From Ophiobolus disseminans (taxonomy: Eukaryota; Ascomycota; Dothideomycetes; Pleosporales; Phaeosphaeriaceae), in NCBI GenBank assembly GCA_010093685.1, contig MU006225.1, positions 1,067,575-1,131,574 of the forward strand: 64,000 nt of DNA, written 5' to 3'. Made by a program: the position numbers and the translations under genes. Numbering within the stretch: position 1 is the first letter of the stretch; each line of letters starts with the position of its first letter. The notes below the pieces were generated by a model. It searched no databases. It worked only from the letters and a program-made list of their open reading frames with translations, and had not been told where the DNA came from. Of the stretch, positions 42,392 through 54,366 are shown in pieces.

Positions 42392-44041
42392 ATGATGTCC
42401 AAACATAAGGCGATCGCAGCGAATGACGAAGACTTGCCTACCGACGCGCCCGCCGAGCCTTCTTCGAACGGTTTCGTCTACGAGGCACTCAGACACGAAA
42501 CGGACTCCATACGAGTCTTCACAATTCACCCTGGTTCACCCGAAGCCACTATATGTTGCACAATGCGAGAAGAGCAACTTTCCGAAGCAAAGTACACCTG
42601 TCTGTCGTATACATGGCAACCTTCCCATCCACAACACACCATTGAAGTCAATGGTTGTCCGCTTTCTGTTGGCCATAATCTGTACCTATTCTTGCATGCC
42701 TACCGCACAACTCAGATGCAAGAAGTCTTGCAGTCACACGACGAACGCCCGAAGAATCACCCATTGTGGGTGGATGCTGTCTGTATCAATCAACAAAATA
42801 CCAACGAGAAAGGTCACCAGATTCGACTGATGAGCGAGATCTACAAAAGAGCTGCAAGAGTATTGATTTGGCTAGGTGTACTAGCTGATGCAACAAAGGC
42901 ATTTCTTGCAGAGATGCACGCTCTGGCTGTGGCACCCATGAACCCTGAGGAAGAAGACGCGGTTGACGAGACGACAAATCCAGGCAAAGTAGACTTCGAT
43001 TTGGCTTCTCGTCGACTGCAGTCTCGCTATAATACCGCCAAGATATCGGATTTATCGGATCATGTGCTGAACTTGTGCGAAATGACCTATTGGAGCAGGA
43101 TCTGGATAGCGCAAGAGGTGCTGTTACCTTCTGAGTATAGTGTTTTTGTCTTTGATGGAGACGCCTGTTACGAAATGTCTCATTTGTACGATTATCTTTC
43201 GGAATTTAAATCGGAAGCTTCTTGCGGAAGCTCATCGACTCTCGGCATGTCATATTTTGAGGCGAGATCTAAAGACAGGCTGAAAGTACGTTCGCTCAGC
43301 GAGAAACCTTCATTATCGTCGTTACTATCTCTCCTTTCTAGCTGTGGTTGTCAGGATGCGCGAGATCGCATCTTTGCACTTCTTCCACTGGCAAGAGCAG
43401 GAAGCAAATCCAATCTCAACATTAACTACGACTCAGATGCTAGCCAATTATTCCGAGCTGTCTTTGAGCATTTTATGGGAGATGAGCCGATGGAGGACAT
43501 AATGTCATTCGGGGCGTTGCTCATTGAGGCTTTGGAGATAATAAGACCTGGTTCCACATCGTCTGACATCTCAACGAACATATCATATTCCGACACTCAG
43601 AAGGTGAGCATCCGACCTGACCCTTCAACACTAGTCGCGCCCCTCGCGTGGGGTAGATCTACTTTGTGTATCCCAACAGACCAACCCCTAGACCATCACA
43701 CATCATGTTCTCCGCAAACATTCTCTTCTATATTTGTTGGGTTGTTTGGTGCTGGGAATACACACGTCTTTGAGTACGCTGTGGAGGAGAACGATTTTGG
43801 AGTTGTTGTTAAGTACGCGCGCGCCTATGAGTACTTGCAAGGATGCCCATCGCTGCCCCTGCCATTGATGCAGCATGGTAAAGAAGTGCGATACACTTGG
43901 CATGATAAGCCTAGCGAGGATGTATACTACCTCAACGGAGGATTCCACGACCTCGACGTTAGAAACAATACTCTGCATACATGGTCTAGTTCCAGTATCG
44001 AGATTATGGATGAGGCATCAGAATTCGTCAGGGAAAGCTAA
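42392..44041 (+). CDS. HET-domain (heterokaryon incompatibility) protein
   Basis: A single exon of 549 aa from MMSKHKAIAANDEDLP. The HET domain, a TIR-like cell-death module of filamentous ascomycetes, is complete: YTCLSYTWQ (~residues 68-76), LWVDAVCINQQNTNEKGHQI (~123-142), MSEIYKRAARVLIWLG, then YWSRIWIAQEVLLP. DARDRIFALLPLA, typical of the region after the domain, follows, and the remainder is variable. HET proteins act in non-self recognition after cell fusion or as general immune-type effectors. No NACHT, repeat or prion-forming partner domain is seen within this protein, nor an adjacent NLR gene, so its trigger is unknown. The frame is intact, suggesting function. Confidence 0.92.
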   Translation: MMSKHKAIAANDEDLPTDAPAEPSSNGFVYEALRHETDSIRVFTIHPGSPEATICCTMREEQLSEAKYTCLSYTWQPSHPQHTIEVNGCPLSVGHNLYLFLHAYRTTQMQEVLQSHDERPKNHPLWVDAVCINQQNTNEKGHQIRLMSEIYKRAARVLIWLGVLADATKAFLAEMHALAVAPMNPEEEDAVDETTNPGKVDFDLASRRLQSRYNTAKISDLSDHVLNLCEMTYWSRIWIAQEVLLPSEYSVFVFDGDACYEMSHLYDYLSEFKSEASCGSSSTLGMSYFEARSKDRLKVRSLSEKPSLSSLLSLLSSCGCQDARDRIFALLPLARAGSKSNLNINYDSDASQLFRAVFEHFMGDEPMEDIMSFGALLIEALEIIRPGSTSSDISTNISYSDTQKVSIRPDPSTLVAPLAWGRSTLCIPTDQPLDHHTSCSPQTFSSIFVGLFGAGNTHVFEYAVEENDFGVVVKYARAYEYLQGCPSLPLPLMQHGKEVRYTWHDKPSEDVYYLNGGFHDLDVRNNTLHTWSSSSIEIMDEASEFVRES

Positions 44042-45041
44042 TTGACCATCCACCGTTCTCACCCCCAGATCGAGCCAGCGGTGCGGCGTATTACCCTTCA
44101 TGAGCCATGGAGTGACTGGTCGATAGCGAATGCCCCCGCCGTCTTCCCCGCTGCCTCCAAACAGCTTGCAGAATTGCAAGCATGCTATAGGCGGTATGAA
44201 GAAGTTCCAACGGTACGAACGACATTGCGACCCAGCACTTGTCGCTTGTCACGCAAGCGAAAAGCCGGGAACGCTCCATGTTGAATAGATGCCCGAATGG
44301 CACATATGGAGCTTATCCGCGAGCGAGCAATCCATTGAACTATCAGCAGCTGCGCTTGTTGTGTAACGAGCTCATTCTGCAAAGCTCCATTAACCTACAT
44401 GCGCAGCCAAGAAGATCTCAATCAAGCAGGAAGAACATATCAGCATCTCACATCCATCCTGATGTTTCTCTTACAAGCACCAATTACCTTTCCATATCAC
44501 GATTACGACTCTAAGACTTAGAATTCACCAAACCCCCTTAGTTCTTCGCCGCATGAGTACAGACTTACAATCAATTTGTCCCAAACATTTAGCAGAGAAG
44601 CAACTTTCCAAACGTTTACACTACTCACTTATGTGCACACAGGTTTACGACGAAGAAGCGTCCGAAGCAATGATCTAGCTAGCTAGCACAATAATTTCTC
44701 ATACTGTGAGAGACGTTACCATTACATTTACATATCGTAGCGCAGTGCTATCGTACAGAGCGCTTGGATCCGGACCCGGAATCAGGAACGCGATATAGAG
44801 TCTTGGGTGGTGAAGTGTGCACTTACGACGGCCAAAATAGTAATTACTGGTTGTCGGAAAAGGAACCGAGGTCTCGGAATGACGCTGACAATTAGACGAT
44901 TAGTCTGCCCCTCCGTGGGGTACGTCGAGGCGGCGATGCTTGTCTCTTCTTAAATCCGATTGAAGCCTCTTTCATGTTCTTGCGCTCAAACAATCTTTTA
45001 CTTTGTTTTGATATTTTATCCATTGCGATTGAAGCAAAAGC
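44042..45041. other. Intergenic, no gene seen
   Basis: One kilobase between the HET and NADH pyrophosphatase genes. Only short overlapping frames, no RNA gene recognised. Confidence 0.5.
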
Positions 45042-46371
45042 ATGCCTTTGCCACAGCCTGAGCTTCCCGAGCCAGCGCATCCTGACGTCGATTCCATGCT
45101 GAGCCGCAGATTTGGGAAGGAGGTTGCCAATTACTTCTCTGGTAATTTGAAATCAACATCCCGTTGTTTGCATACATAATTAATATATGTAGGCTCTTCA
45201 CTGAACCGCGTATCCTTCTTGCGCCCGGACCATAGCTTCCTTTCGCAAGCACTCAAACACCCTTCCGCCACCTTCCTCCTCTTCAACAACCTCGAGCCGC
45301 TCGTAAAAGCCCCAGATCAGCTAGCGTACCGCAAGTTTGCCGATGTGCAATCAATTATCGGCGAGGACCCGTTTCATCGGACTGAGGCAGATACCATTGC
45401 GCAGTACAATTCGTCTCTGTACCAACCGCAGATAATATTCCTTGGGCTCGATGCGAGACATGGGGACTTTGAATACAAGGGAGCGTACAAGGGCCAGCCA
45501 TGGTTCGCAGTCGATGTCACGCCGAAAGAAAGCGTGAAGGATGCTGCAGAGAAGCTGATTGAGGGCTTGAAGGGCGAGAGTTTAGACTTTAGTAAGGGTA
45601 GGATGAACTTGAACCTACCCGCTGAACAAGGTACATCAGTTCCAGTCCTCCCACTACTGCAGATATTAACGAAACCAAGCCGCCATCTACGCCGAAGCCC
45701 GCCACCTCCTCGACTGGAACGCCCGCAACCCCTTTTGCGCCTCCTGCGGCTACCCAACCCTCTCCATAAATGCCGGCTTCAAACGCACCTGTCCCCCAAA
45801 GGACATCGCCCCCTCCGTCACCAACGCAGGCGAACGCCCTCCCTGCGCCACCCGCACCGGCATCTCAAACCTATGCTTCCCCCGCACCGACCCCACTGTC
45901 ATCATGGCCGTCGTATCCGCCGACGGGCAAAAGATCCTGCTCGGCCGCCAGAAGCGCTGGCCCCCGTACTGGTACTCCACCCTCGCGGGCTTCCTCGAAC
46001 CCGCGGAGTCCGTCGAAGAAGCCGTGCGCCGCGAAGTCTGGGAAGAGTCGGGTATACATTTGGGCCGCGTGGTGATTCACTCCACGCAGCCGTGGCCGTA
46101 CCCTGCGAACCTCATGATTGGCGCGATTGGGCAGGCGGTGCCGGACGGCGAGACGGTGCATTTGGGACACGATGCTGAGCTCGAGGATGCGAAGTGGTTT
46201 ACTGCGGAGGAGGTCCGGGAGGCGTTGCGCGTGGGGACGAGTGGGTTGGGGGAGGATGCCGGGAGTGAGTATAAAGAGGGGGGTTTGAGGTTGCCGCCGA
46301 AGACGGCGATTGCGAATCAGCTTATGACTGCGGTTGTGAATGGGTTTGCGAGTGGGAGTCCGATGATCTGA
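45042..46371 (+). CDS. NPY1: NADH pyrophosphatase, Nudix family (NPY1/NUDT12-like)
   Basis: Hydrolyses NADH, and in some homologues the NAD cap of RNA, to the mononucleotides. Exons 45042-45141, 45193-45630 and 45680-46371 give 409 aa. Introns have GTAATT..TGTAG and GTACAT..ATTAAC..AAG. The N-terminal Nudix-like domain includes SSLNRVSFLRPDHSFLSQAL. A zinc ribbon has CASCG and a downstream KRTCPP. The Nudix box is intact: GFLEPAESVEEAVRREVWEE then SGI. The NADH-pyrophosphatase SQPWPYP motif appears as STQPWPYPANLMIG. The C-terminus (SGSPMI) is not a PTS1 signal, so peroxisomal location is not supported by the sequence. It is convergent with the cysteine synthase gene, 60 bp between stops. Confidence 0.93.
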
Positions 46372-46431
46372 TATAGACGGGTTTGATAGACGTGGAAGGG
46401 TTCTTTGGCTCTAGTGGAATGGTATCTAGAT

Positions 46432-47625
46432 CTACTCCAGCACTATGTACTTCTTCAAATGCTCTGGTATCGCACCGTGCAACTTCTTGCTCTCCAGCCA
46501 CTTCAGCGAAAACAAGCGATCCGCATACCGATACGCGCCATCGCAAAGCAACGTCACGACCGTGCTGCCCGGGCCCATTTTCTCTGCGACTTCTTTGGCC
46601 GCCACGACGTTCAGACACGAACTCGCGCCGAGGTACAGGCCCTCCTCGTCGAGACACCGGTATACCATCTCGATTGTCTTCTCGTCGCTGATATGCAACG
46701 AGCCGTCGAGCAGGTCGATGTCGGGCTTCAAGTTGTCTGTTACGCGGCCCTGGCCGATTCCTTCTGTGATGGAGCCACCTTGTCGGTCTGCGAGCTTGCC
46801 GCCGCTTTGGATGTAGGAGTGTAGGACTGAGCCTGGGGGGTCTGCGAGGAAGCTTTTTACTCTGCCGTTGCTCTTCTCTTTCAGGTATCTTGTCACGCCA
46901 GCTAGCGATCCACCAGTGCCGGTTGCGCAAGTGAATGCATCGATCTTGCCTTGTGTCTGATACCAGATCTCAGGCCCGGTGGTCTCGATATGCGCCTGTC
47001 GGTTCGCGACATTGTCGAACTGGTTCGTCCATACTGCGTTCTCCAGGCGGTCTGCGTGGCGCTTTGCTTGGTGGTTATAGTTCTCTGGGTTTTCGAATGC
47101 GACTGCAGGGACGGGGTAGACTTCTGCGCCGAGTAGTCTTAGCAGATCGACTTTGCCCTGCGACTGTGTGTTTGGCATGTAGATGACTAATTTGTAGCCT
47201 TTTGACCGGCAGACGTGTGCGAGACCAATGCCAGTGTTTCCTGCCGTGCCTTCGATGACGGTGCCGCCGGGTTTGAGGAGACCAAGGCGCTCGGCATTTT
47301 CGACGACGAAGAGGGCGGCGCGATCTTTGACGGAGCCGCCTGGATTTTGGAATTCAGCTTTGCCGAGGACGTTGCAGCCTGTTTCTTCGGAGAGTTTTTT
47401 GAGGCGGATAAGAGGGGTTTTGCCAATTGCTATACCAATGTTAGGGTTGAATGTAGTATGTGGCGTGGAGCAATGTCAAGTCCTACCATCGATGAAGCCC
47501 CGCTGTCCGATGCCCTGAGCTTTGGAAATGCCGATGGCAGTTTGGTGCTTAGCCTCAATCTGGCTTATGCTTTCCGCTCTCCGCCATGCAGAAGCCGCGA
47601 AACTGCGCGCCGCTGTCCTGATCAT
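46432..47625 (-). CDS. PLP-dependent cysteine synthase, mitochondrial (Mcy1/CS2-like)
   Basis: Fold-type II PLP enzyme related to O-acetylserine sulfhydrylase. Exons 47625-47487 and 47429-46432 flank a 57-nt intron (GTAGGA..GGTATAG), giving 378 aa. The PLP Lys is in NPGGSVKDRAAL. The substrate loop is EGTAGNTGIGLAH, and the phosphate cup appears as CATGTGGSLAGV. The segment KGYKLVIYMPNTQSQGKVDL and the C-terminal CDGAYRYADRLFSLKWLES match the yeast Mcy1/fungal CS2 subgroup rather than bacterial-type CysB. The N-terminus MIRTAARSFAASAWRRAES is a classical mitochondrial presequence. The gene is divergent from condensin Cnd3, 236 bp between starts. Confidence 0.9.
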
Positions 47626-47861
47626 TTTGCGCGGATACGGTATGGCGCAAAGGATTCTCGAGTCTTGACGATGATGCAGCCGGCAAATCTCAGCGCACTG
47701 ACCATCAGCGATGTCGCAATTGTCGCGCGGGATCCCTGTCTCACGTGCTGACGCTCCGCTCCGCGGGTTATTCCCGATGTGGATGTAAACAGAGAGCGGC
47801 AGCCATCAACAGTCAACATATACACCGGACGGAAGTACACGATACTGACACAACAACCATA

Positions 47862-50800
47862 ATGCCCGGGCGAACTTCGACGCGCTCGACGCGCACATCG
47901 ACGACCTCAACAACACGCAAATCCAGCACAACACGCGCTTCTTCCGCACGGCAGTCTTCGAATGCGGTTGAGATACCCGATGAAGGACCCATAACATCAC
48001 TCCGCACGCAAGTTGCGCAAGTCTTTGGAGATGCACAGAAGACGACTGCGACTCAGCGAAAGCTGGTCGTCAACCTGCGCAAGATTCAAGAGGCATGCTG
48101 CTTCGAACCGCCAGACACAAACACGAAGGGCGGAAAGAAGGCCAAGGGCGAGTTACAGGAAGACTTTGACGAGGAAGAGTTCAACAATGAAGTCGTTCGG
48201 TGTGTTTTGAGGATCTTGGGTGTCAAGAAGAGCGAGCCTGTGGGCGATAGGATCATCCGGTTCTTGGGCGTCTTCTTGAAGCACGCTTCAGAGAAGGGTA
48301 TGTATTACTCATTAATAAACTTAGGCTACAATCCTGACTTCAGACAGACCAAGCTATCTTTGCAGCCGAGACGGACGAGGAAGCGACGGCTCTTCATGAG
48401 ACCCCCAGCAGCCGCCTCACATCCAGCATCCTCACAACGATCCTTGGCTTCCTGAGCGCAAAGGACAAGACGATTCGCTTTCGATCAACACAGCTAGTTG
48501 CACATATCGTAAACAGTCTTACCACTATCGACGACGACATCTTCAACCTCATCCGACTGGGCTTCTTGAAGCGCCTACGAGACAAGGAGCCGTCAGTGCG
48601 CGTTCAGGCGATCTTAGGTCTTGGACGACTTGCAGGCAACGATGATGAAGAGCAGGACGACGAGGACAGCGACGATGATGCTGCGGGCGGCATTCTGGAG
48701 AAGCTTCTGGACATTATGATTAACGATCCTAGTGCCGAAGTGCGACGCGCTGTGCTTCTGAATCTGCCCTTGTGGCCGTCTACTCTGCGATACATCCTCG
48801 AGCGAGCTCGTGATATGGACGCGACGACGCGACGATTGGTCTATGGCAAGATCCTACCTGCCCTCGGCGACTTCCGACACATGTCCCTTGTCGAGCGAGA
48901 GAAGTTGATCCGTTGGGGTCTGCGAGATCGAGATGACCTTGTTCGCAAAGCCGCTGCGCGACTCTTCCGTGAGCGGTGGCTCGAGGATTGCGCTTCATCA
49001 CGCGATGACCGGCCGGATGAAGAGAAGAAGCCTGGCGATGTTGCACCGCCGAATCTCGAGGCTCTGTGTGAGCTTCTTGAGCGCATCGATGTGACAAGGT
49101 CCGGCGAAGAAGACGGTATGGCACACGAAGCGATGCGCGAGTTCTGGGATGGACGACCAGACTATCGCGAAGCCATTACCTTCGATCACGAGTTTTGGAA
49201 GAACCTGGATGCCCAGACTGCTTTCATTGCGCGCACCTTCAATGACTACTGTCAAGGCGCGGAGGACGACAGAGTGCAAGGCATGATTGAAGACAAAATG
49301 CCTGAAGTCACAATGTTTGCTTTCGTCCTGCAAAAGGAGCTCAACTCTCTGATGGAGCTTGTCGACAAAGTGGCCATAATGGAAGAGGATGATCCAGAGG
49401 CAGAGGAAGCTCAAGAGGATGTCGAAGAGCAAGACTTCATCGTCCAGCAGCTGCTCCACATTGCCATGACGCTCGACTACACAGACGAAATGGGTCGACG
49501 ACAAATGTATAACATCATGCGCGAAGCCATCGCAAAGGCCCAACTACCCGAGGAATGCACAAAGCTCGCCATCGAAGTCCTACGGACAGTCTGCGGCAGC
49601 CGTGGAGAGTCTGACTTTTGCGCCCTGATTGTGGAGGCCATCGCTGAGGTCCGGGATAGTCTCCTGGATGCTGATGACGATGCTACCCTGAAAGGGGATA
49701 ATGATGAAGAGAGCTTCCACTCTGCCCAGTCCGATGTCGATGGCGACGCCCCCATGCTGATCGGCTCGAAGAAGAACACGAAAGATCTGAGTCCAGAGGA
49801 GGAGGAAGAGCAGCGCATTCGGGAGGTCATGGTGTACTCGAAGTGCTTGCATATCGCTCAATGCACGCTGCAGAACGTACACTGTGACCTGGAGTCTGAC
49901 AACTCGTTGACCAACATCTTGAACACGTTGATCATCCCGGCTGTCCAAGCACATGAGGCCATGATTCGTGAGCGTGGCGTCATTTGTTTGGGATTGGCTG
50001 CACTCCTCAGCAAGGCAAGTCTGCGTCCTACCTCTCACAATACCCATATACTAACAATGTATAGGACCTCGCTATGAACAACCTTGATCTCTTCTTCCAC
50101 TGCTTCACCAGGGGTCACGATGCACTCAAGGAGATCGTTATTCAAGTGCTGACTGACACCATCATCACACATCCTCAGCTTCTTGCGCCACTCGCGGTAG
50201 ACCCAGATGCTACGGCTGAAGATGCAGAGCCAAAGCCAAACCCACTGATCAGGCCTATCACCAAGGTTCTACTCAAGGCTTTCAACTCAGACAACAAGAG
50301 GATCAGCCTCATCGCCTGTACAGCAGCGTCCAAGCTGCTTTTACTTGGCATTCTGCCACCTGCGTCGACCGCTGAGATACTCAAGGCATTCACGCTGAGC
50401 TACTTCGACCCCGAGGCGGCTGCGAATCCGGCCATAAGGCAAGCATTGAGCTACTTCCTCCCCGTGTTCTGCCACTCCAAGCTCAAGAATGCACAACTCA
50501 TGGCCCAGATCGCAGTGCCAGTCATGTCTAAGCTCCTGCTTATGCGCGAAGAGACTTTGGACGAGGAGATTGATGAGATGGTCGGCTGGCCAGTCATCAC
50601 CGCCCATCTGTCTGAGTGGACCGACGGACGGAAGGTTGTAGGCGCCACTGAGCTTGGTCTGGATGGCAAAACATCAACCACTGCGGAAGCAGAAGAACCC
50701 CACATCAACCTCTCAATCGAAGTCCTCGAGCGAGCCCTCACAAGCACATGCTCAAAAGATGAACGCAAACCTCTTCTCGCGCTGCTAAGCAAGCTCTTCA

Positions 50801-51309
50801 TCGCTCCTTCGTCTTCAGCAAGGAAGGGCGACCAGCAGACCGACGAAGACACCCTGACTACCCTGCACGCTCTCGTCTCAGAAGCCGTCGAAGGCAAGAT
50901 CGGCATGGACGCAACTCAGCGCAATTACCTCTCCAAATTGGAACTCAGTCTCACAAAGCGCCTCGGCGAAGTCGAACACGTCACACAAGTCGCAGACCAA
51001 GACGAGGCAGAAGACGAGACTGTCGCACCTGTCACTGAAGCCAATCTCGACGAAGCATCTCAAGTTGACGCGACTGAAGTCCCTGAGACGCAAACGCAAG
51101 GCGATGTCGATGGTTCGGAGATTGGCGATGAAGAAGATGACGATGACACAATGTTTGCTGGTATGCAGGGTGAGGGCACTAGGATGCCGCTGGAAGACGA
51201 TGATGATGACGAAGAAGAGGAGAGTACGATGCTGCCTGTCAAGAGTCGAGCGAGGCCTGCGGTCACGGAAGATGATATCATGGAGAGTTTGTTGGCGAGT
51301 GAGATGTAA
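47862..51309 (+). CDS. Condensin complex HEAT-repeat subunit Cnd3 (Ycg1/CAP-G)
   Basis: Non-SMC subunit of condensin, needed for mitotic chromosome compaction; the HEAT repeats bind kleisin and DNA. Exons 47862-48297, 48348-50014 and 50065-51309 give 1115 aa. Intron 1 (50 nt) ends ..CAGACAG; intron 2 is a GC-AG intron (GCAAGT..ATACTAAC..TATAG). The N-terminus is Ser/Thr/Arg-rich, a likely mitotic phosphorylation region. HEAT repeats are evident (FLKRLRDKEPSVRVQAILGL, NDPSAEVRRAVLLNL, RDRDDLVRKAAARLF). The Cnd3 C-terminal domain starts about residue 600 (RERGVICLGLAALLSK), and an acidic tail precedes a short conserved end (TEDDIMESLLASEM). Length fits the family. Confidence 0.93.
50015..50064 (+). 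other. GC-AG intron in the Cnd3 gene
   Basis: The donor AAG|GCAAGT and branch ATACTAACA are otherwise near-perfect. Joining 50014 to 50065 gives LLSK-DLAMNNLDLFFHCF in frame, as expected for Cnd3. Confidence 0.8.
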
Positions 51310-51460
51310 GGCTGGTTTTATGGATATGGGATCAACGGCGTTGGTGTGTTGGGCTTCGCGCGATACCTAAACTGAACTAGGGTTTAACGAAACGAATGAT
51401 CATGAATTCGCACTACCACAGTCTTACTAAATACAACCTCCTAGACCCGAAACCCCAACT

Positions 51461-52990
51461 TCACCAAGGCCGATCAATACTCCCCATCCACCCCACAACC
51501 TCCCTGCTCCACTCCACCAACTCCCTACACACCTCACTCTCCCCATCCCCCCTACACCCCTCCTCCACAACCACCCCCCACAGCCGCTCTTCAACATCAT
51601 ACCCCAACACGCGCACCACATCCTCTCTAAGTCCCCACATCCGGTGCGGCGTGCCGTCCGGCTCGAACGTAATTTCGCTTTTATCTTGCAACACGCTGGC
51701 TGGATTCATTCTGAGTAAATCGACTTGCAAGAACACCGGCCGCGGAATCCTAGGCGCCAGGCGCGTGTAATTAAGTGCTTTTTCGATGGAGGGGATGGGG
51801 TGTGCGGTGTCGTTTTTCATCCACACATTGCTAGGGTGGATGTGGCTGGAGAAGGGCGGGAGGTATTCGTAATCCATGCCTGGATCCGCATGCGCGCTGC
51901 CCGTCGCGCGGTACGTGCCGTTCCACCACCGCCCCAAGCTCGTGGAATGGGACCGGACGTGATACACCGGTAATCTCGTGGCGAGCGCTGCTAACGCGAA
52001 TGCGGGCGCGGAGGAGCGCAGCAGCAGGTAGTAGTAGCTTGGGCCGTGGTGGTTGTAGTATAGCATTAGTAAGAGGGATTCTCGGTGCAAGGACTTGTTG
52101 AGCAGGATTTGGCTGGACGTTGATGTGTAAGGGATCGCGGGGGCGGGTATGGCGGCGATGTGGTAGAAGTGCTCTGAGATCCTGGGGGCGTGGGGATCGG
52201 GCCAAGTTACGAGGCCATGGGTGGTGTAGGGCGGTGTGGTGAAGAGGATTGTTGGATCGTAGATTGGGAATGCGGTGGTGTCGACGTAGAGCACATTTTG
52301 GAAAGAGGAGAAGAGCAGGGAGAGGGATTTATGTTGTGAGTCTTCTGGTTTTGCGATCTTGGTGGCGTTGCTGAGGATGTTGGACAGGATGATGCAGCGT
52401 GCGTTGAGGGAGGGGAGGTCCCGCTCACAGATTGGATGCGTGTAGTGCGTCCAGTCGGCGAGGAAGACTTCCACGGGGAGGTTGCAACCTGTGCGGCGGA
52501 GCATGCGGAGGGAGACGAGTAGGACGGGTATGGACTCCAGGTTTGCGCTTGTTACGATTCCGGTGGTATCTTTGGAGAAGGGGAGCTTGGGTGCGAGATG
52601 TTGGGCAGATCTGCGCATTTTGTAGTGCGCTCTAAGGAGGGCCGTTTCATCTTGAGCTGTGAGTTCCGGATATCGACGTTCATCATTCTTATCCAACTTG
52701 GGTTTGGATCTTTCTCCAGGTCGCTCTACGAATCCATCCAGTACTTCCAGAGGGTTACATTGTGGTTTAGCTTCGATGAGTGCAGTTGCAAGCTGTTGCC
52801 AAAACTCCACTACCGATGCGTTGAACTTTGAGCCTAGTTCCGTAAGGTTTATGACTTGGCTGACGGGTTCTTGTAATAGAGCTGGAGTCTCATATCTCCG
52901 TGGCACAAAGTATACAAAGCACGAGAAAAAGAAGACCATGAAAGCGCCAACTCGCACTACCGTCGATACGCGATGCGAGTTTGCCAGCAT
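51461..52990 (-). CDS. GT71-type alpha-mannosyltransferase (Mnn2/Mnn1 group), type II membrane protein
   Basis: Golgi glycosyltransferase adding alpha-mannose to N- or O-glycans. From ATG 52990 it is 509 aa; an upstream in-frame ATG at 53143 would give 560. A signal anchor (VVRVGAFMVFFFSCFVYFV) follows a short cytoplasmic N-terminus, which favours the 52990 start. The GT71 core is visible: GIVTSANLESIPVLLVSLRM, LRRTGCNLPVEVFLADW, LLFSSFQNVLYVDTTAFPIY and HGLVTWPDPHAPRISEHFYH. The usual acidic DxD-type stretch at the LYVD position reads VDTTAFP here, so the second acidic residue is missing. The enzyme may use a different ligand or have altered activity. Ten Cys-free core regions and a Cys pair near the C-terminus are typical of lumenal domains. 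Confidence 0.85.
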   Translation of the reverse strand: MLANSHRVSTVVRVGAFMVFFFSCFVYFVPRRYETPALLQEPVSQVINLTELGSKFNASVVEFWQQLATALIEAKPQCNPLEVLDGFVERPGERSKPKLDKNDERRYPELTAQDETALLRAHYKMRRSAQHLAPKLPFSKDTTGIVTSANLESIPVLLVSLRMLRRTGCNLPVEVFLADWTHYTHPICERDLPSLNARCIILSNILSNATKIAKPEDSQHKSLSLLFSSFQNVLYVDTTAFPIYDPTILFTTPPYTTHGLVTWPDPHAPRISEHFYHIAAIPAPAIPYTSTSSQILLNKSLHRESLLLMLYYNHHGPSYYYLLLRSSAPAFALAALATRLPVYHVRSHSTSLGRWWNGTYRATGSAHADPGMDYEYLPPFSSHIHPSNVWMKNDTAHPIPSIEKALNYTRLAPRIPRPVFLQVDLLRMNPASVLQDKSEITFEPDGTPHRMWGLREDVVRVLGYDVEERLWGVVVEEGCRGDGESEVCRELVEWSREVVGWMGSIDRPW

Positions 52991-53143
52991 GGCAAGAGTC
53001 GGTCTGGGAGGCTTCGGAGCTCCATCCGGTCGGCTCCAGGTGTGAAAAGTCGAGCTGTAAGCCAAGTGGATTGAGGAACTGATAGCGCCACCCGTGCACG
53101 ATCGTGAGTTTATATACGTGAGAGGCGAGGGATGCATGGACAA

Positions 53144-54366
53144 CCGGCCTGAATCCTGGCCTGCCCCGTCGGCGGCCGGTTGTTGGAGCTAGGCTCGAAC
53201 CGATCAGTGGCACCTTGAGCCTTGCCGGCTAATCATACTACCAAAAGCAATGCATCATACAAGCTTGGATGAGGATCTCGAACATGAAGTCTACATATAA
53301 TTTCAACATGGTTCATTTAAGTACTTGTATTAAGATGCGTTGTAGTTGCATGAGATAGATGCGGTTTTTGTCGATCGGTGCTTGAGCTTGTATCGATATC
53401 ACGCCAAAGAACTGAATTATGGTAGACTAGTACTCGTAGCTCAAGTATTAGCCCGGTCTAATAATGTTATAGGGAGAATATGGTGATGTGTAATGATCGG
53501 TGGTTCCTCGGCTGCATAAGAGTGCAAGCGAGAAGTATATCTGCGAGACATCCAGAGGATCATGTGGAGGCACTTCAAAAGACGTATAGGGCATGATGCA
53601 AGAAGCGCTTTGATGGAGACATCAAGATGCTAGTGTACTTCGATCTTTTGTCATGCGCTCGTATGACAGGGAGGCTTTTATCGTGATCACGTGTGGGTAC
53701 TTCTTTGTTCGGACTTCGTCTTGACTGGGGCAATTGCGTCTAACTATGGTACCATGCGTTCCGAACCATGCTTTTCAAGTTGGGTAGAGCAGTGCTGATA
53801 TGCAATCGAAAATGAAGTGGGGCAGTATTAACTACAGACAGCTTTCGAGCTATGCGGCACTCTTGCACGCCATACTCCCACCGCCGAATCGCTATGCTAG
53901 TGGTTGCCAAAGGAGGGGTGTAGGTCGAAGGCTGTTATGCCGGACAATTTGGATGGTTGAAAAGAAGCGCAGAAAGCAGTAAAGAGCATTGAAAACGCGT
54001 GAAAAGAAGTAAGGAGCTGGCAGAAAAAGATCCTCCGAATGAGACCGAACGCTCCCGACAAGCCTTGTTGCCGCCATCCTTGGTTGTACTTTTGTCCATG
54101 CGTGCCGGCTTTTGAATGTAAGTGTCCCCGAACACCGCCAATCCGCAATGGTATCGAACTCCCCTTCCGTATGATCCAGTCTATAAGCACACCCGAGTCC
54201 GTTCCATGCCGAGGCAACCTGCAAATGCCACGAAATCTTAACCAGAGTATCGACAAACTCCCCGAAATTCAATCTTGCATGTGCCATCCTATCCGAAAAA
54301 CCTTCCCACATCAAATCGCAGTGCAGATCTGGACTCCATAAGATCGATACCGTATATACGAGTGGC
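53144..54366. other. Intergenic, no gene seen
   Basis: Promoter side of the mannosyltransferase and 3' side of the ERI-like gene. A 172-codon minus-strand frame at 53892-54410 overlaps the end of the next gene and has no coding character. Confidence 0.5.

Noticed and set aside
53150..53215. GGTTCGAGCC on the minus strand near 53190 as a possible tRNA B-box
   Set aside because: No T-stem pairing and no acceptor or anticodon stem could be drawn around it.
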